This document shows, one piece after another, positions 1 to 10,530 of a stretch of 64,000 nt of DNA; position 1 is the first letter of the stretch, and each line of letters starts with the position of its first letter. Position numbers and translations under genes: made by a program. Origin of the DNA: Rhodosorus marinus (Eukaryota; Rhodophyta; Stylonematophyceae; Stylonematales; Stylonemataceae). Under the pieces are notes generated by a model that was not told where the DNA came from, did no database searches, and was given only the letters and a program-made list of their open reading frames with translations. The DNA lies in assembly GCA_029953675.1 (NCBI GenBank), contig JAMWBK010000005.1, positions 310,001 through 374,000 on the forward strand. Reading direction: 5' to 3'.

Positions 1-954
1 TTGGAAGAAGAAATGCAAACCGTCTACTCCTTCAGGTATGGAAAACTCCTGTTGACCAACACTGACGCCCTGGCGCTAATGTGCGGGAGAGCTCAATCAT
101 GCCTGCTCCTTGGTTTTTCTAGAGTTAAACATTGGAACCAGCCTCGAGAAAGCTGACGTAATAGCTAATGGGGTTGTAGCGAAGGAGTTCAACATAGAAT
201 ATGAATCTGGGCTGTCTTTCAAGAAGTCTCATTACCGAATAGACCTGTTCCGCCACAACCAGAAGTTCTACGTCTCCAACCAGGACAACGAAATCAACAT
301 CCATGAGGTTATTATCGAAACTAAAGACAACTCGATCTTGGAGGTTCAGGTAGTAGTTCCAAAACGTGGTGCGGCGGATTACATACGAGAGGATGAGGTA
401 AGGAAACAAACTTTTTGGCAAAGGCTCGATTGAGAACACCCCTGCTCGTCATCGTCGTGCATGGATTAGGGTTGCTAAGCGCAGATGCTGAACGTCTTAT
501 TTGCCCAATGTTTAGACCCAGATAGGGGCCGGTCAAAGGAAGATACTCAATCTTCGGTTTATCTGCTTCCTGGAGGGCGAGACATCTGTTCTGGTGACAC
601 TTTCAACAGCAAAGCATGGACCGATTGAGTTTGGATTCGTAAAGGCTTGCTATGCTGGTGTAAAGGTAGGTCAAGAACTGAATGAGCGTATGGGAGTCGC
701 AGCCGTGCTGGGCGTTCGGTATGCGCGTGTGGCCTGCGGAGGTTTTCTGACCAACTATTTTGGCTCAATTTTGCGCGCAGGTAATCGGGAGCGGCTTCCT
801 CCGCACCAGCGGGAGCCTTTTTTACATTTTCATTGCAGTTGGCGTTGTAGTTGCTGTGTCTATGCTATGGGGAATGCGAAAGTACGCGGGAAGTCTTCTC
901 GCGTCCCGGAGGTCTTATGCTCCAGTTGCTCAAGCACGACCTGGAGGCTACTAG
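1..954 (+). CDS. C-terminal part of a single-span (type I-like) membrane protein, 5' truncated by window edge
   Basis: I do not recognise this family. Exons that keep one frame are about 2-35, 123-397, 522-665 and 781-954 (stop TAG). They are joined by introns with good GT...AG ends, for example GTAAGG at 398 and GTAGGT at 666. The visible part is a long soluble, beta-rich-looking region with scattered Cys. One hydrophobic segment follows (IFIAVGVVVAVSML), then a short basic tail, RRSYAPVAQARPGGY. This is the layout of a type I membrane protein with a lumenal or extracellular body and a short cytosolic tail. A gp210-like pore-membrane protein or another ER glycoprotein could look like this, but no diagnostic motif is present. 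The first exon is tiny and its frame rests only on splice phase. The open frame and splicing are fairly secure, the identity is not. Confidence 0.6.
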
Positions 955-1669
955 AGCGAGTTCCTCTTTTTAGAGACGATTTTACCACAACAATAGTTCG
1001 GGATTGAAAACTGCTAGAACGACCAGTGCGGCTATGACTTTGCAGAATACAGAGCGATATTTAGTTCAACGCTTTCGACGCACTCGACGTCCATAGGATC
1101 CCCGAAAACCAAGAACAAGGCAGAGGGAGATCAAGAACATCTAAGAAAAACTGATTTCTTTTGAGCAGCGAGCCAACCCCTGCAAGGAATCCGTTAACCG
1201 AACCCATTGGACCACCTAAAATGTCTCCCCGTCACTGTATTTTGATACCGCGCTCGTCCGAAACGCTTCTCTTGAGGACCACACGAAAAGGAACACAGCT
1301 GCATTGATTTTAAATCGCCAACGCTCAAATTCATAGAGAGCGCGAGCGAGACCAAAAATTACAGATATTCAAGAAACAATCTCCAAAGCTGACAGTACAA
1401 TATTGGTTAGTACCAGCATGGCACTATTCGTACGAAAGATAGTACATGTTTCTCGGGAGGAAGCTGTTTGTGGTCATAATTGATGACTTTTACAAAACCT
1501 CACAACTGATTCTAAAAATGGATTTTAGTAGGAGACACACGGTTTGGAGATGACCCTGTCCCATGCTGACGGGTGCGCTGCACCACGATCTTGTTGCTGT
1601 TGATAGAAAAAGGGTTTTGTCATGGGTGACCATCCGTAATTTTTTTTTCATGGATAGGCTATTGGAAAC
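955..1669. other. Non-coding stretch downstream of the membrane-protein gene
   Basis: This stretch has no open frame with coding character on either strand. It presumably holds the 3' end of the preceding gene. No RNA gene or repeat is recognised apart from the start of the tandem duplication at 1670. Confidence 0.5.
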
Positions 1670-2201
1670 AACTAGGAAACAAGGCTTGTCTGATTGAGAT
1701 TCTCGCAAAAGACAACGTCCCATTTTCTCGTCTGATAAACGGTCCGTCCGATGAACACAAAAACGCCTCTTATTCAATCGAGTAAAAGTCAATTCCTTGT
1801 TCAATCAGCGATTGTCTAAGAATCAATCGTCTCCTGTGTAGGAATTGATCCCTATTGCTTCATGATTGCTTCTCATCACGATAAGCTGTCACTCTCATGT
1901 AATGAATAACGATTATGTTCGCCTTCTGAAATCGAAACTAGGAAACAAGGCTTGTCTGATTGAGATTCTCGCAAAAGACAACGTCCCATTTTCTCGTCTG
2001 ATAAACGGTCCGTCCGATGAACACAAAAACGCCTCTTATTCAATCGAGTAAAAGTCAATTCCTTGTTCAATCAGCGATTGTCTAAGAATCAATCGTCTCC
2101 TGTGTAGGAATTGATCCCTATTGCTTCATGATTGCTTCTCATCACGATAAGCTGTCACTCTCATGTAATGAATAACGATTATGTTCGCCTTCTGAAATCG
2201 A
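1670..2201. repeat. Perfect tandem duplication, 2 x 266 bp
   Basis: Bases 1670-1935 and 1936-2201 read as the same 266-bp unit in direct tandem, with no difference that I could see. Both copies start AACTAGGAAACAAGG and end CTTCTGAAATCG. Each contains the same short reverse-strand frame, a by-product of the duplication. The unit matches no coding family I know and has no terminal inverted repeats, so a recent segmental duplication is likelier than a transposon. Confidence 0.9.
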
Positions 2202-3750
2202 CAGGCTGTCATTTACAGTCTCTCTCCTCCTCGAGGTTTTCTCCCTCTTTGGTTTTCTGGAGACTAGCTCCGGGGTGAGTGTCCTACGAGAGTGAGAGGG
2301 GAGTCAGAAGTGTGAGACTACTAACTCGTCAGTAAACACTAACTGCTCGCGACCTGTCCAGGGTGAAAGGTGCCCGAACTCGCCATCATAGTCGGATCAA
2401 CCGTCTTCTACGTCGGACTTTCCGACCGCCCATTCGAGCTCGAAGGGCGGAGATTGCCATGAAACAGCCCCCTCCCTCTGAATCAACTCATCGACACCCG
2501 TGTTGACGCTGGAGTCGCGTCTAGGCACGTAGCGATGTGTTCCAAAACATCCTTTCTTGGGCCAGTATGAGCCAAGGATTTGTGGGTTAGTACCTAAACG
2601 AAACATTCCCCATTATCAGGGCCAACAGGAGTCTCTCACTCTGCCTCTTTCTTTCGAGAGGGGACATCCTCCTGCAGACCAGGCTCTTCCTCTCCCAATC
2701 TTCTACAAAGAATTCAACTACAGCTCGTGAACGACTACTTCCCCCTGCTACCCTGGTCGATCTCGAGAAAACAGTAACAACCCTAAGCCTTCGGAATCTG
2801 CTAGCCTTGTAATCGTGGATTAGTACCTGGCGGAGGAAACTTAGTCAGCAATATGTGGTTGTAGAGTGCTTCTTGTCAAAATCATAGGGAGAGAGCACCC
2901 TCCTCTCACCTCCCACCTCCCACCTCCCACCTCCCCCCATCGGTAAATCAAATCGTTGTACCATCTACAAAAAAATTGAGAGCTAAAAACCAAAGCGAAA
3001 ACCACCTTTTGTAATCCCGCCAAAAAAGACAATATTCCTTTGCGCATTAAAAAGAAACCAAACCTTTAATAGAGACAAATCTGTCTGAGAAACAACGGGA
3101 GACAAACTAAGGGTATGCGGGAGGGGCCAGATCTCTATAAAGAGAAGTGCGCTCCAGCCCCAGACAACGAAGCATGAGCTCCGTAAGCAGCTTGTCTAGC
3201 CCTTGCGTTGGTGCGGGAAGACGTCAACCATCCGCACGGCAGCGGAACCAAAACGATATCCCAAACAGCAAGGAGCAAGCGAGGCGATATGCCCGGGCAG
3301 AACCGGTAGGCATTGAAACTCCTGGATGTTCGGAAGGACTTAATCCCTATTAGACTCAAAAGTTCCTTTGCAGTTTAGTGCTCATACTTTCAAACACCCC
3401 TCTCAAGATGGTTGACCACTGCTTTCTCTCCTTCTACTGAGAAGTCTATATCGGACACGAGCCCCAGACAAAGTCGGTTCATTACTACGAAATTCAGGTC
3501 AGATAAACATATATCGGACTGTCGGTAGTTTATCGGACACAAATGGCAAAAGCTATATCGGACGGAAATGACACCAAGCAAACGATGTTGGGGATTGGCG
3601 AGTGGGGGGAAGATTTGGGGAGGATAGGGATGGGATAGGTGCAGTAGGGAGATGGATCTTCTCAGGCATTTCGTTTTGATCGTGGTTTGATTATTTAGGG
3701 GTGTTTTTGGGGGTTGTTTTGTTCGGTCGCGGATCTGAAGGGACAAGAAC
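2202..3750. other. Intergenic region upstream of Nup62, with a CCACCT microsatellite
   Basis: No supported gene is present. The stretch includes a (CCACCT)n tract near 2909-2938 and the cluster of TATCGGAC boxes at 3449-3563, listed separately. The last 150 bases must contain the promoter and leader of the Nup62 gene; no TATA box stands out. Confidence 0.5.
3449..3563. repeat. Cluster of four TATCGGAC boxes
   Basis: The octamer TATCGGAC occurs at 3449, 3512, 3531 and 3556, all in one orientation within 115 bp. The last box continues as TATCGGACGGAAATGACA. A second cluster at 10665-10802 has the same spacing style and almost the same last box. This suggests ends of a repeated, non-autonomous mobile element, or a binding-site array. 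Confidence 0.65.
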
Positions 3751-6366
3751 ATGTCTTTCTCGTTTGGTGGAGGATCGTCCAGCAGTAGCTCCGGAGGACA
3801 ATTCTCCTTTGGAGCTTCGTCAGCGCAGTCAGCGGGTGGAGGGTTTAGCTTTGGGAGCTCCACGCCGCAGTCCACAGGTGGTGGCTTGAGTTTTGGTGCG
3901 AGTTCGGCCCAATCGGCATCGGGCGGGTTTAGTTTCGGAGGTTCTTCTGCACAATCTGCAAGAGGAGGATTCAGCTTTGGCTCCCAAAAGTACGCTAAAT
4001 CGTTTCCATATTGCCGATCTGAGTTGATGCGAAAAACGCAACCGACTTAACGTTAGCTTACCATTCGCGTTCTCCAACTGCAACAGTGCTGCAGCCTCAA
4101 CAACAGCTCAGTCGACAGGGTTCGGTGAATCATCGGCAGGATTCGGATCTTCAGGAAGGTAGGATATCACTTTCTCGCCTATGGATTTCAATTTTATTTC
4201 GCAGGTCGCTTCCGTGTTACGTTTGCGTAATGAAGCGCGTTGAGTTGCGTTTGTTCCTTTGGCCTCAAGTCTCCCGCAACCCCATGCACGTCTAGTTTTT
4301 CACATTGCAAACTAAACCGCTTGAATCTGCTCTGTTCGTAGCTCCCTCTCGTTTGGTGCAGGACCTCAGTCACAGCCCTCCGGATTTGCGACTCCCCCAG
4401 CGGCGAACTCTGGTGGATTTCTGTTTTCTTCCAGGTAGGATGTTAGCGCTATTTCACAAGCTCAGAAATAGGCTCCCCCGGTGTACCTAATAGAAGACAA
4501 ATTGTTTCGGAAACACACTAGCAGCAGCGCAAGCAAGCCGTCCACACTGCAGTTTGGTGCTGCGCAGTCCAGTGCGATTCCTTCTCAAAGTGAGTTTCTC
4601 TGAAGTCTGTTTGCCCTGTAGAATGCGCTATAAGTTTATGTTTCCATGACCTCTACACAAAACGCTCGGGAATTGAGAACGAGTTGTTTTTGCTCCTCAC
4701 CTCAGCGGCCGCTGCTGCTCAGAGCAGCAGCAATACAGGATTTGGATTCTCGGGAGGCTTAAGTTTTGGGGGCCAAGGTACGGGTCTTGCTCAGAGCACA
4801 TCCTCAACTGCCACGAAACCGGCTGAGGCACCGGCTGGATCCGCCCCAACCCAGAGTACATTGGGTGGTGCTGCGAACGGTGCAGCCGCACCGGCTGCGG
4901 GAAATCTTTTCGGTGGTCTGAAGCAAGCATCTGCCGCGCCCACAGCGGCGACGGGAACTGGCTTGAGCATACCGTCTGCGACCGGAGCGAACACGAGTTC
5001 GGCAAGCACCCCGTCGATCTCCTTCGGCAATACAGCCGCAGCCGGGGCATCCACCAGTGCACCGTCTTCTGCGACTACTAGCGGGCCGTCAGGGTTTACG
5101 TTTACCACGTCGACGAGTGCCGCATCTGCACCTTCAACTGCAGCTTCATCAACACCATCCGCGAAATTTTCTTTTGGAGCTACAGCCGCAAGCACGGCTC
5201 AGCCACAAACAGCAGCGTCGTCGGCAGCACCCGGCGCTCCTGGGTTTTCATTTGGAGCCGCGCCGACCACGAGCGCGGCAGCGTCCGTGTCTGGCACAAC
5301 GTCCTCCACTGGAGCCCCCGCCCAGGGTTTCTCGTTCGGAGCTGCTGCGGGGTCGAGCTCTGCAGCGCCAAGCCAGCCGACCGCCGCTGCCGGGACCTCT
5401 ACAAGCACGTCGGGCCCATCGCTTAACTTAAGTGCAGCTGCTCCAGCCCAGTCTTCCCCGGCTGCGCTCAGCACCGCTCAGGCCCCTGCGAAACCTCCAG
5501 AAGTCCCATCAGAGATTAAGGAGCTCAAGCTTGATGAAATCATAAACAAATGGAGCGAACAGGTAGAAGAGCTTGTGGAGCAGTTCAGAAAGCAGGCGGT
5601 TCAGGTTGGGAGATGGGACAGACAGATTGTAACTAACGAGGACAGGTAAGGGATCCTTCAAAATCCAAGGGGTTCAAACGAGTGCGAGGCTCATGCTGGC
5701 GACTAACGGGGATTCATGCCGACTGCCAGAATACTTGCATTGAATCAGGATCTACAAACACTGCAAGGTTCCCACCGCGAGCTCGAAATGAATCTTGACA
5801 CAGTTCTGGCGCAGCAGACGGAGCTCCATAACCTGCTGAACGCGCTTGAAAAAGAGGTGGATGCTACGTTTGGCACGAGTAAGTACGGCGCAAGGACCAG
5901 AGCTTCTCGGCTAGGGCTAAAGCGAGGCTCTTGTGATCACCCGCAAAGGCGGATCTCCAGGCCTGGCTCCGAGAACAAACGCGGACAAGGAGAGGGCGCA
6001 AACACATGAACTGGGGTTGGGAATCATGCGAGAACTGGACTCGATGGCTCTGACTCTAAGAGACGTCGTCCAGGAGATAAACCAAAGCCAGGTAAGCAAG
6101 CGGCCTCCAGGAATCAAGATAAGCCTTATAGTACGGAGCGACTTTCGTCTGATCATATCATTGGTTTGCAATTCTTGCAGGCTCCAGAAAGCTGGGACGT
6201 GCTTGGACAGATTGTCAGCGTTCTGAATTCTCACATGAACGCTTTGCAATACCTTGACGAAAGTACGGGAAGCGTGCAGAAGCAGATCCATCAAGTTGCG
6301 AGACTTGCCGAATCTACGAAGAGGGAGGCCGATGCACTGCGGGGCCGTCGCTACGGGCATACATAG
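3751..6366 (+). CDS. NUP62: FG-repeat nucleoporin Nup62/Nsp1 homologue
   Basis: This is a central-channel nuclear pore protein whose FG repeats bind transport receptors; its C-terminal coiled coil assembles with Nup54 and Nup58. Eight phase-consistent exons: 3751-3989, 4087-4158, 4342-4434, 4522-4589, 4706-5645, 5730-5878, 5961-6091 and 6181-6366, giving about 625 residues. The N-terminal two thirds is low-complexity Ser/Ala/Gly/Thr with many FSFG, GFSFG and LSFG repeats. From about residue 426 comes the Nsp1_C-type region (EIKELKLDEIINKWSEQVEE), followed by long heptad helices to the end. The family normally has 500-800 residues, so the gene looks complete. The ATG at 3751 begins MSFSFGGGSS and is preceded by TATCGGAC boxes. 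Unusually, the FG region is spread over several small exons. Identification is firm; minor splice choices are inferred. Confidence 0.93.
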
Positions 6367-6800
6367 CTTGCGGAAAAGTTCTAGGCATATTAGCCGGCTT
6401 GAATGAGGCGTTAATTTGGTAATTCGTGCACAGGGACGCCACTGAATTCTGCGTGTTGTCGGGTACCCAGGAACAAACACGTGCTCGCTTCAACCCGAGC
6501 TTGCACTGGTGGACCAGCCTGATGGAGAGCAATAACCCACTGGTTGCGGTCCCCCTGTGTACTCGCGACCTTTAATTGTCCACTAACATACTGATTTTCG
6601 TTGCTTTACTACTTCACAACTATGGTGTGAAATTTCCTGAAAAGATGTCTTAAACTTCTATGCACCGTCCCAAGCAGCGAGTTCAACTGCGTTAGTTGAA
6701 ATCCCGAACAGCGCTCGCCAGAATTCTCCAACCACTTGCAGTTCAAATGTGATCAGCAGTTGTTGAGGCAAGAGTTCACGCGGCCTGAGTCTTTTTCACT
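6367..6800. other. Convergent intergenic spacer
   Basis: This is the 3'-3' spacer between the Nup62 gene and the reverse-strand sulfotransferase gene. It must contain both polyadenylation regions. I see no coding frame or repeat. Confidence 0.5.
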
Positions 6801-7822
6801 TCAAAGTTTCTGCGTCCTCTGATCAGCAAGCATATCCGCGTACGATTTGAATCCAGTGACAGGCTCCACGACCCTTTTCCATTCAGCGTCCATTTGTGCT
6901 CGGTGTTCAGCCGAAACAGAGGGCCTCTTCTTACCTGCCGGGGCGACTTTTGCGCCTGACCCCTTCGACCAGTTTGCAATTGCACCATCGGGGCCCTTGG
7001 TAGCAAGAATGTCTCGAACTCGGTTTTCCTCGAATTTGTTCACATGCTCTAGCATGAATTCTCTGGATGACATCCTTACGGCAGTTTGTATTCGCTCTTC
7101 GTCCTCAGGGAGCCCTATGAAAGAGCTGATCTTTTTAACCTCTTTGACTGGGTCCAACAGAATGTCCTCGTAGAAGAGGAACAGATAGTTCGGGTTGCCT
7201 CGCTGCATTAGCCATGATTCATAGAACCTGAAGATTGAGGGATACTGCAGAATTGATTGGGGAACATCACGTGACAGGACATGCCATTTCATCCAGTCGT
7301 CAATTGTAACGTCGTCACCCTCAAACATCCAGTCTTTGAAAAAGTTGTAGAACGAGACGGAAGCATCCAGGGGATCTCGAAGTACGACAATATAGCGAGC
7401 ACCTTTAGGAATGTGATCGTGCCATGCATGCGTTTTGAAGAGGCGCGGCTCTGCAATTTGCTCGTCGTTTGGATCGATTTGAATGTCGTAGCTCAGCTCA
7501 AGCCAGGGAATTACCTAAGTATTTAAAGCAAGCATGAAAAAGAGCTCAGCATTTCGTCGCATCCTTAAACACGCGGTTCAAGTAATCTGACCTCGTAAAC
7601 GTCTTCAAAGTCCATGTGCCCACCAGTTCTCAGCTGATGGCAGATCTGCATCACCAAAGTCGTTCCGCACTTCGAAGATGTTGCAATAAACACATCAGAA
7701 GGCCTCGGCTTGAATGAAAAAGCCTTGATTCTGTTCTCCATTGACGATCGGAACAAACTGTCCGCAGTCGCCCTCATTCTCAGCACAGCCTCAGGGGGCT
7801 CTTCTCCCTCATTTATTGCCAT
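6801..7822 (-). CDS. Sulfotransferase, PAPS-dependent (Sulfotransfer_1 family)
   Basis: It transfers sulfate from PAPS to an unknown acceptor; no signal peptide or membrane anchor is seen, so it is probably cytosolic. Two exons, 7592-7822 and 6801-7514, give about 314 residues, a normal length. The intron (7515-7591, GTCAGA...TTAG) is phase 0. The PAPS 5'-phosphosulfate loop is SSKCGTTLVMQ near residues 49-59. The catalytic histidine lies in FKTHAW, and the 3'-phosphate-binding motif is VVLRDPLDASVSFYNF. A C-terminal loop with KGSGAKVAPAGKKR resembles the usual RKG-type PAPS segment. The ATG at 7822 (MAINEGEEPP) is the first in frame; only TTG and GTG codons precede it. Acceptor specificity cannot be told from sequence. 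Confidence 0.9.
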
Positions 7823-8173
7823 CACGCTCAAATTATTAGTGCAACAAAAAAAGTTGCTTTCACCGTACCATTCAAAGTCTTCAGATGTGCGTGAAGATTC
7901 TGAATCAATCTTTAAGAGCGCTTCCTTCTACACCCCACTCGCTTACTATCCAATCCATCCCCTCTCAAAGATTGTTTCGATCTCAACTTGTCGGCACTCT
8001 CGTGTGTCATGGACAGATTGTACATTTATTTTTAGCAGTAGTTGGTTCCTTTCGATCGTTGGGGGCGATAGACGGTTGTCGCGAGTCAAAAGCATCCCGC
8101 AGGATTCTGATCGAGTAATTTAAGCTTAACTATGTAGAAAAAACGGATTCTGCTGCTTGAATTTTTTTGGTTT
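7823..8173. other. Intergenic spacer upstream of the sulfotransferase
   Basis: AT-rich spacer holding the sulfotransferase promoter and the 3' flank of the aminotransferase gene, both on the reverse strand. The forward-strand open frame here has no coding character. Confidence 0.45.
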
Positions 8174-9169
8174 TCAGTTTCGCAGTGGTTCGAGGTGTCC
8201 ATCATCACCCCATGCATCCTGCCAATCTCTGAGCTGAGCCTGATAGAGGGTACGAGCTACGGGACCAACTTTCCCGTCCCCTATTATGTCTGAATCCCAC
8301 AATACAATCGGCACAGTGAGGGATGCACCACCGAAGGCAAAAGCTTCGGAGGCCTGTTTCGCTTCTGAAAGGGAGATATCCCTCTGTTCGACCTTCATGC
8401 CCAGGTGATGTTCAGCAATATACATGATTCGTTTCACCGATATGCCGGCGAGAGTCCTGCGAAAAGGTGGGATCGAAAGCGTTTGAGAACCCTTCTCCAG
8501 TACGAACCCTATGTTCGCCGTCCCAAGCTCAGCTACGTTGCCGTTCTCATCAACCCAAACTCCCTGCCAAGCCGACTGCGCTTCAGCCTCCATAACGAGC
8601 ATCACGTTCGGCAAATAGTTCGTAGTTTTCGCGTTTGCGAAGTGGCTCGGTTTCATCGCGATGGTCGAGGTCACAACCTTGATACCATGAGTGTAGTTCT
8701 CCTCTGGTATCTTCTTCGGCTTCGTCGCTACGCAATAGAAGCTAGCTCCAGTGCACTCTTTTGGAGATATGCCAAAGCCGCCAGGACCTGCACCAAGCCA
8801 AAACCTCAAACTTTGGTTTTCGTGCGTAGTTGCGCGGGCAACCGCGAAGACGGCTTTCCTGAACTTCTCTCTACTGAGACCGCTCTTCTTCCAGTCAATC
8901 TGTGTCTTGTCTGCAGAGGTCAAGAGCCTGTCTAAATGTTGCTCTAGCTGGTAGATTTGGCCGTGAACGACGGTCGCTGTGTCAAAAACAGAGTGACCCC
9001 TATGAACAATATGATCGTCCATCGCTATTAAGAACAGATGCGGATCCGTGGCCACACCGTCCAACTCAGAGCTATAAAACGCCAAGTACGTTTCACTAGC
9101 TTTGCTCATCGCCGAATTCTCCTTAAGTTTCGACAGCACATCATTCTCGCTCAAGAGCGGAATCTCCAT
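8174..9169 (-). CDS. Class IV PLP aminotransferase, D-amino-acid transaminase / aminodeoxychorismate lyase type
   Basis: A fold-type IV pyridoxal-phosphate enzyme of the branched-chain/D-amino-acid aminotransferase and ADC-lyase superfamily. Single exon, 331 residues from ATG 9169 (MEIPLLSEND). Visible marks are the N-terminal HRGHSVFDTATVVHGQIYQL block, the lysine that should bind PLP in NAKTTNYLPNVM, the ADENG-like DENGNVAELGTANIGFV segment, and the late TLAGISVKR and EAFAFGGASLTVPIV blocks, all in family order. The closest overall layout is the plant plastidial D-amino-acid transaminase/ADC lyase type, which makes either D-amino acids or p-aminobenzoate for folate. No clear transit peptide is visible downstream of the chosen ATG, and an upstream leader exon cannot be excluded. 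This is the only large unspliced enzyme gene here. Confidence 0.88.
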   Translation of the reverse strand: MEIPLLSENDVLSKLKENSAMSKASETYLAFYSSELDGVATDPHLFLIAMDDHIVHRGHSVFDTATVVHGQIYQLEQHLDRLLTSADKTQIDWKKSGLSREKFRKAVFAVARATTHENQSLRFWLGAGPGGFGISPKECTGASFYCVATKPKKIPEENYTHGIKVVTSTIAMKPSHFANAKTTNYLPNVMLVMEAEAQSAWQGVWVDENGNVAELGTANIGFVLEKGSQTLSIPPFRRTLAGISVKRIMYIAEHHLGMKVEQRDISLSEAKQASEAFAFGGASLTVPIVLWDSDIIGDGKVGPVARTLYQAQLRDWQDAWGDDGHLEPLRN

Positions 9170-10080
9170 AATCCAAACGGAATAATCTTGGCTCTACGTC
9201 TGGCCAGGCACTAGCCCAAGATCCAAAATTCTCCCCAAAAAACCCACCGAAATAGTGGCGAAAAGCTCACCGGAGATCCTCTTGTTCAACCAGAAAATTC
9301 CATAAAACCCTTCCAAGAGCTCCACAACGTCACCAGCAGTCATACAGTTGTGGTTCCCCTTCCCTTCTCCGTGCACACCCACACGGGTTTGTTATAAAGT
9401 TCCAGCAAAACCATAACCCTCTACACCTACGCCGCCGGAGCAATCGTGCTGCCCCTCCATACGCAACTTGGTCAGGCCCTTCCCACAGCATCGCTCGGGC
9501 GGAACTTTTCGCCATCACGTGAACAATATATAGATTTAATTAATTTTGCAAAGTAGTAAACTGTCCAATAAAAATTATTGGACAGCATCGAACTCCTTTT
9601 TGTATTACTAATTCAGGTACAATATTTTTATATTATTGATATTGGACGAGAGCCGAGAGATAAATCATCTAATTATTACGTGATTCAGCTATGACGAACT
9701 TCTTGTATCGGGATGTAATTAGACGTCTTATTCGGTCGCAGTATGACAAACCCTATTTTTTTTAACTTGTGGATTTAATAGGAGAAACGTATCTAAATAT
9801 AGCATCCAATGAGTCAAAAGTGGATAGCTGTTTCCGGGCATATGTTTTTGTTGACCCACTACTGCTCCGAGTTTGAAGAAATTGAATTTGATGCGCGCTT
9901 ATTTTTTTTCGCCTCGGAAACTCCGTCCTGCTTTGTTTCAAACTACCCCAAACAGCAAGGGTTTAATAGCTGTTTGCTATTGCTACTTGTGGAAGCAAGG
10001 TTTCTGATCTATAGGGGAACCCTCCCTTCTTCCCTTGTCCCATCCCGCGGGTCGACAGGCAACTTTCTACTTGGCTCACC
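9170..10080. other. AT-rich intergenic region with short palindromes
   Basis: No supported gene. It includes an inverted repeat at 9561-9585 and low-complexity AT tracts at about 9530-9800. A reverse-strand frame at 9194-9382 might be a leader exon of the aminotransferase, but no splice consistent with that was found. Confidence 0.4.
9561..9585. repeat. Perfect inverted repeat, 11-bp arms, 3-bp loop
   Basis: CTGTCCAATAA and TTATTGGACAG are exact reverse complements separated by AAA. The site lies in AT-rich intergenic DNA. Confidence 0.85.
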
Positions 10081-10530
10081 AGCCTGAAGAATTTCTTCAA
10101 ACTTGCGGGACTTGGCGAGAAAGACGGCACATATAAGATACTATTAGCAGAGGGATGCCTCAAGGGTGACGCTCACAATGAATTTGCTGTCGGTGCCACC
10201 TCGTACTGGTATTCCTTGATGCCAGAGGATAAACACCCCAACTACATTCGACGAGTTTGAGACAGTTCTTCAAAGGCAATTTTATCTTGCAGACGCGAAG
10301 ATACGGGCCAAATAACAATTAGCGCGAGCGCAAACAGCACACCTTAACGCCGCCTATTTCAATAAGTATCTGATCCTCGTTGGAACTACGTCCGACTCTC
10401 AGAAATTCGATCGGTTCGTAGAGGGCCATGAACCTGAGATCCAGGTGTACGTCGACATCCAAGGGATCGAGAACTTCGAGGAGCCCCAGGCTCTGGCCTT
10501 GGAAAGATAGAACCTGCAGAATGTCACAGT
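10080..10530 (+). pseudogene. Decayed gag fragment of a Ty3/gypsy-like LTR retrotransposon
   Basis: A first frame reads FFKLAGLGEKDGTYKILLAE and continues to a Gly/Asp/Ala-His segment typical of the start of Retrotrans_gag domains. After a one-base shift at about 10250, a second frame reads FDEFETVLQRQFYLADAK. Then come a stop, and next LNAAYFNKYLILVGTT and FDRFVEGHEPEIQVYVD. The pattern (F..F...L...F, Q-rich helix, Y...F..L, F..GL.) matches gag. At least one frameshift and two stops show that it is dead. No LTRs, protease or reverse transcriptase are visible nearby, so this is an isolated fragment. Confidence 0.6.

Noticed and set aside
1490-2070. Two reverse-strand frames with the same 40-residue start
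   Set aside because: They are the same sequence read in both copies of the 266-bp duplication, with no coding character.
4791-5474. Long Ala/Val/Gly-rich reverse-strand frames
   Set aside because: Shadows of the low-complexity FG-repeat exon of Nup62.
6840-6870. tRNA B-box-like GATTCAAATC on the reverse strand
   Set aside because: It is inside the sulfotransferase coding sequence and has no A box or stems.
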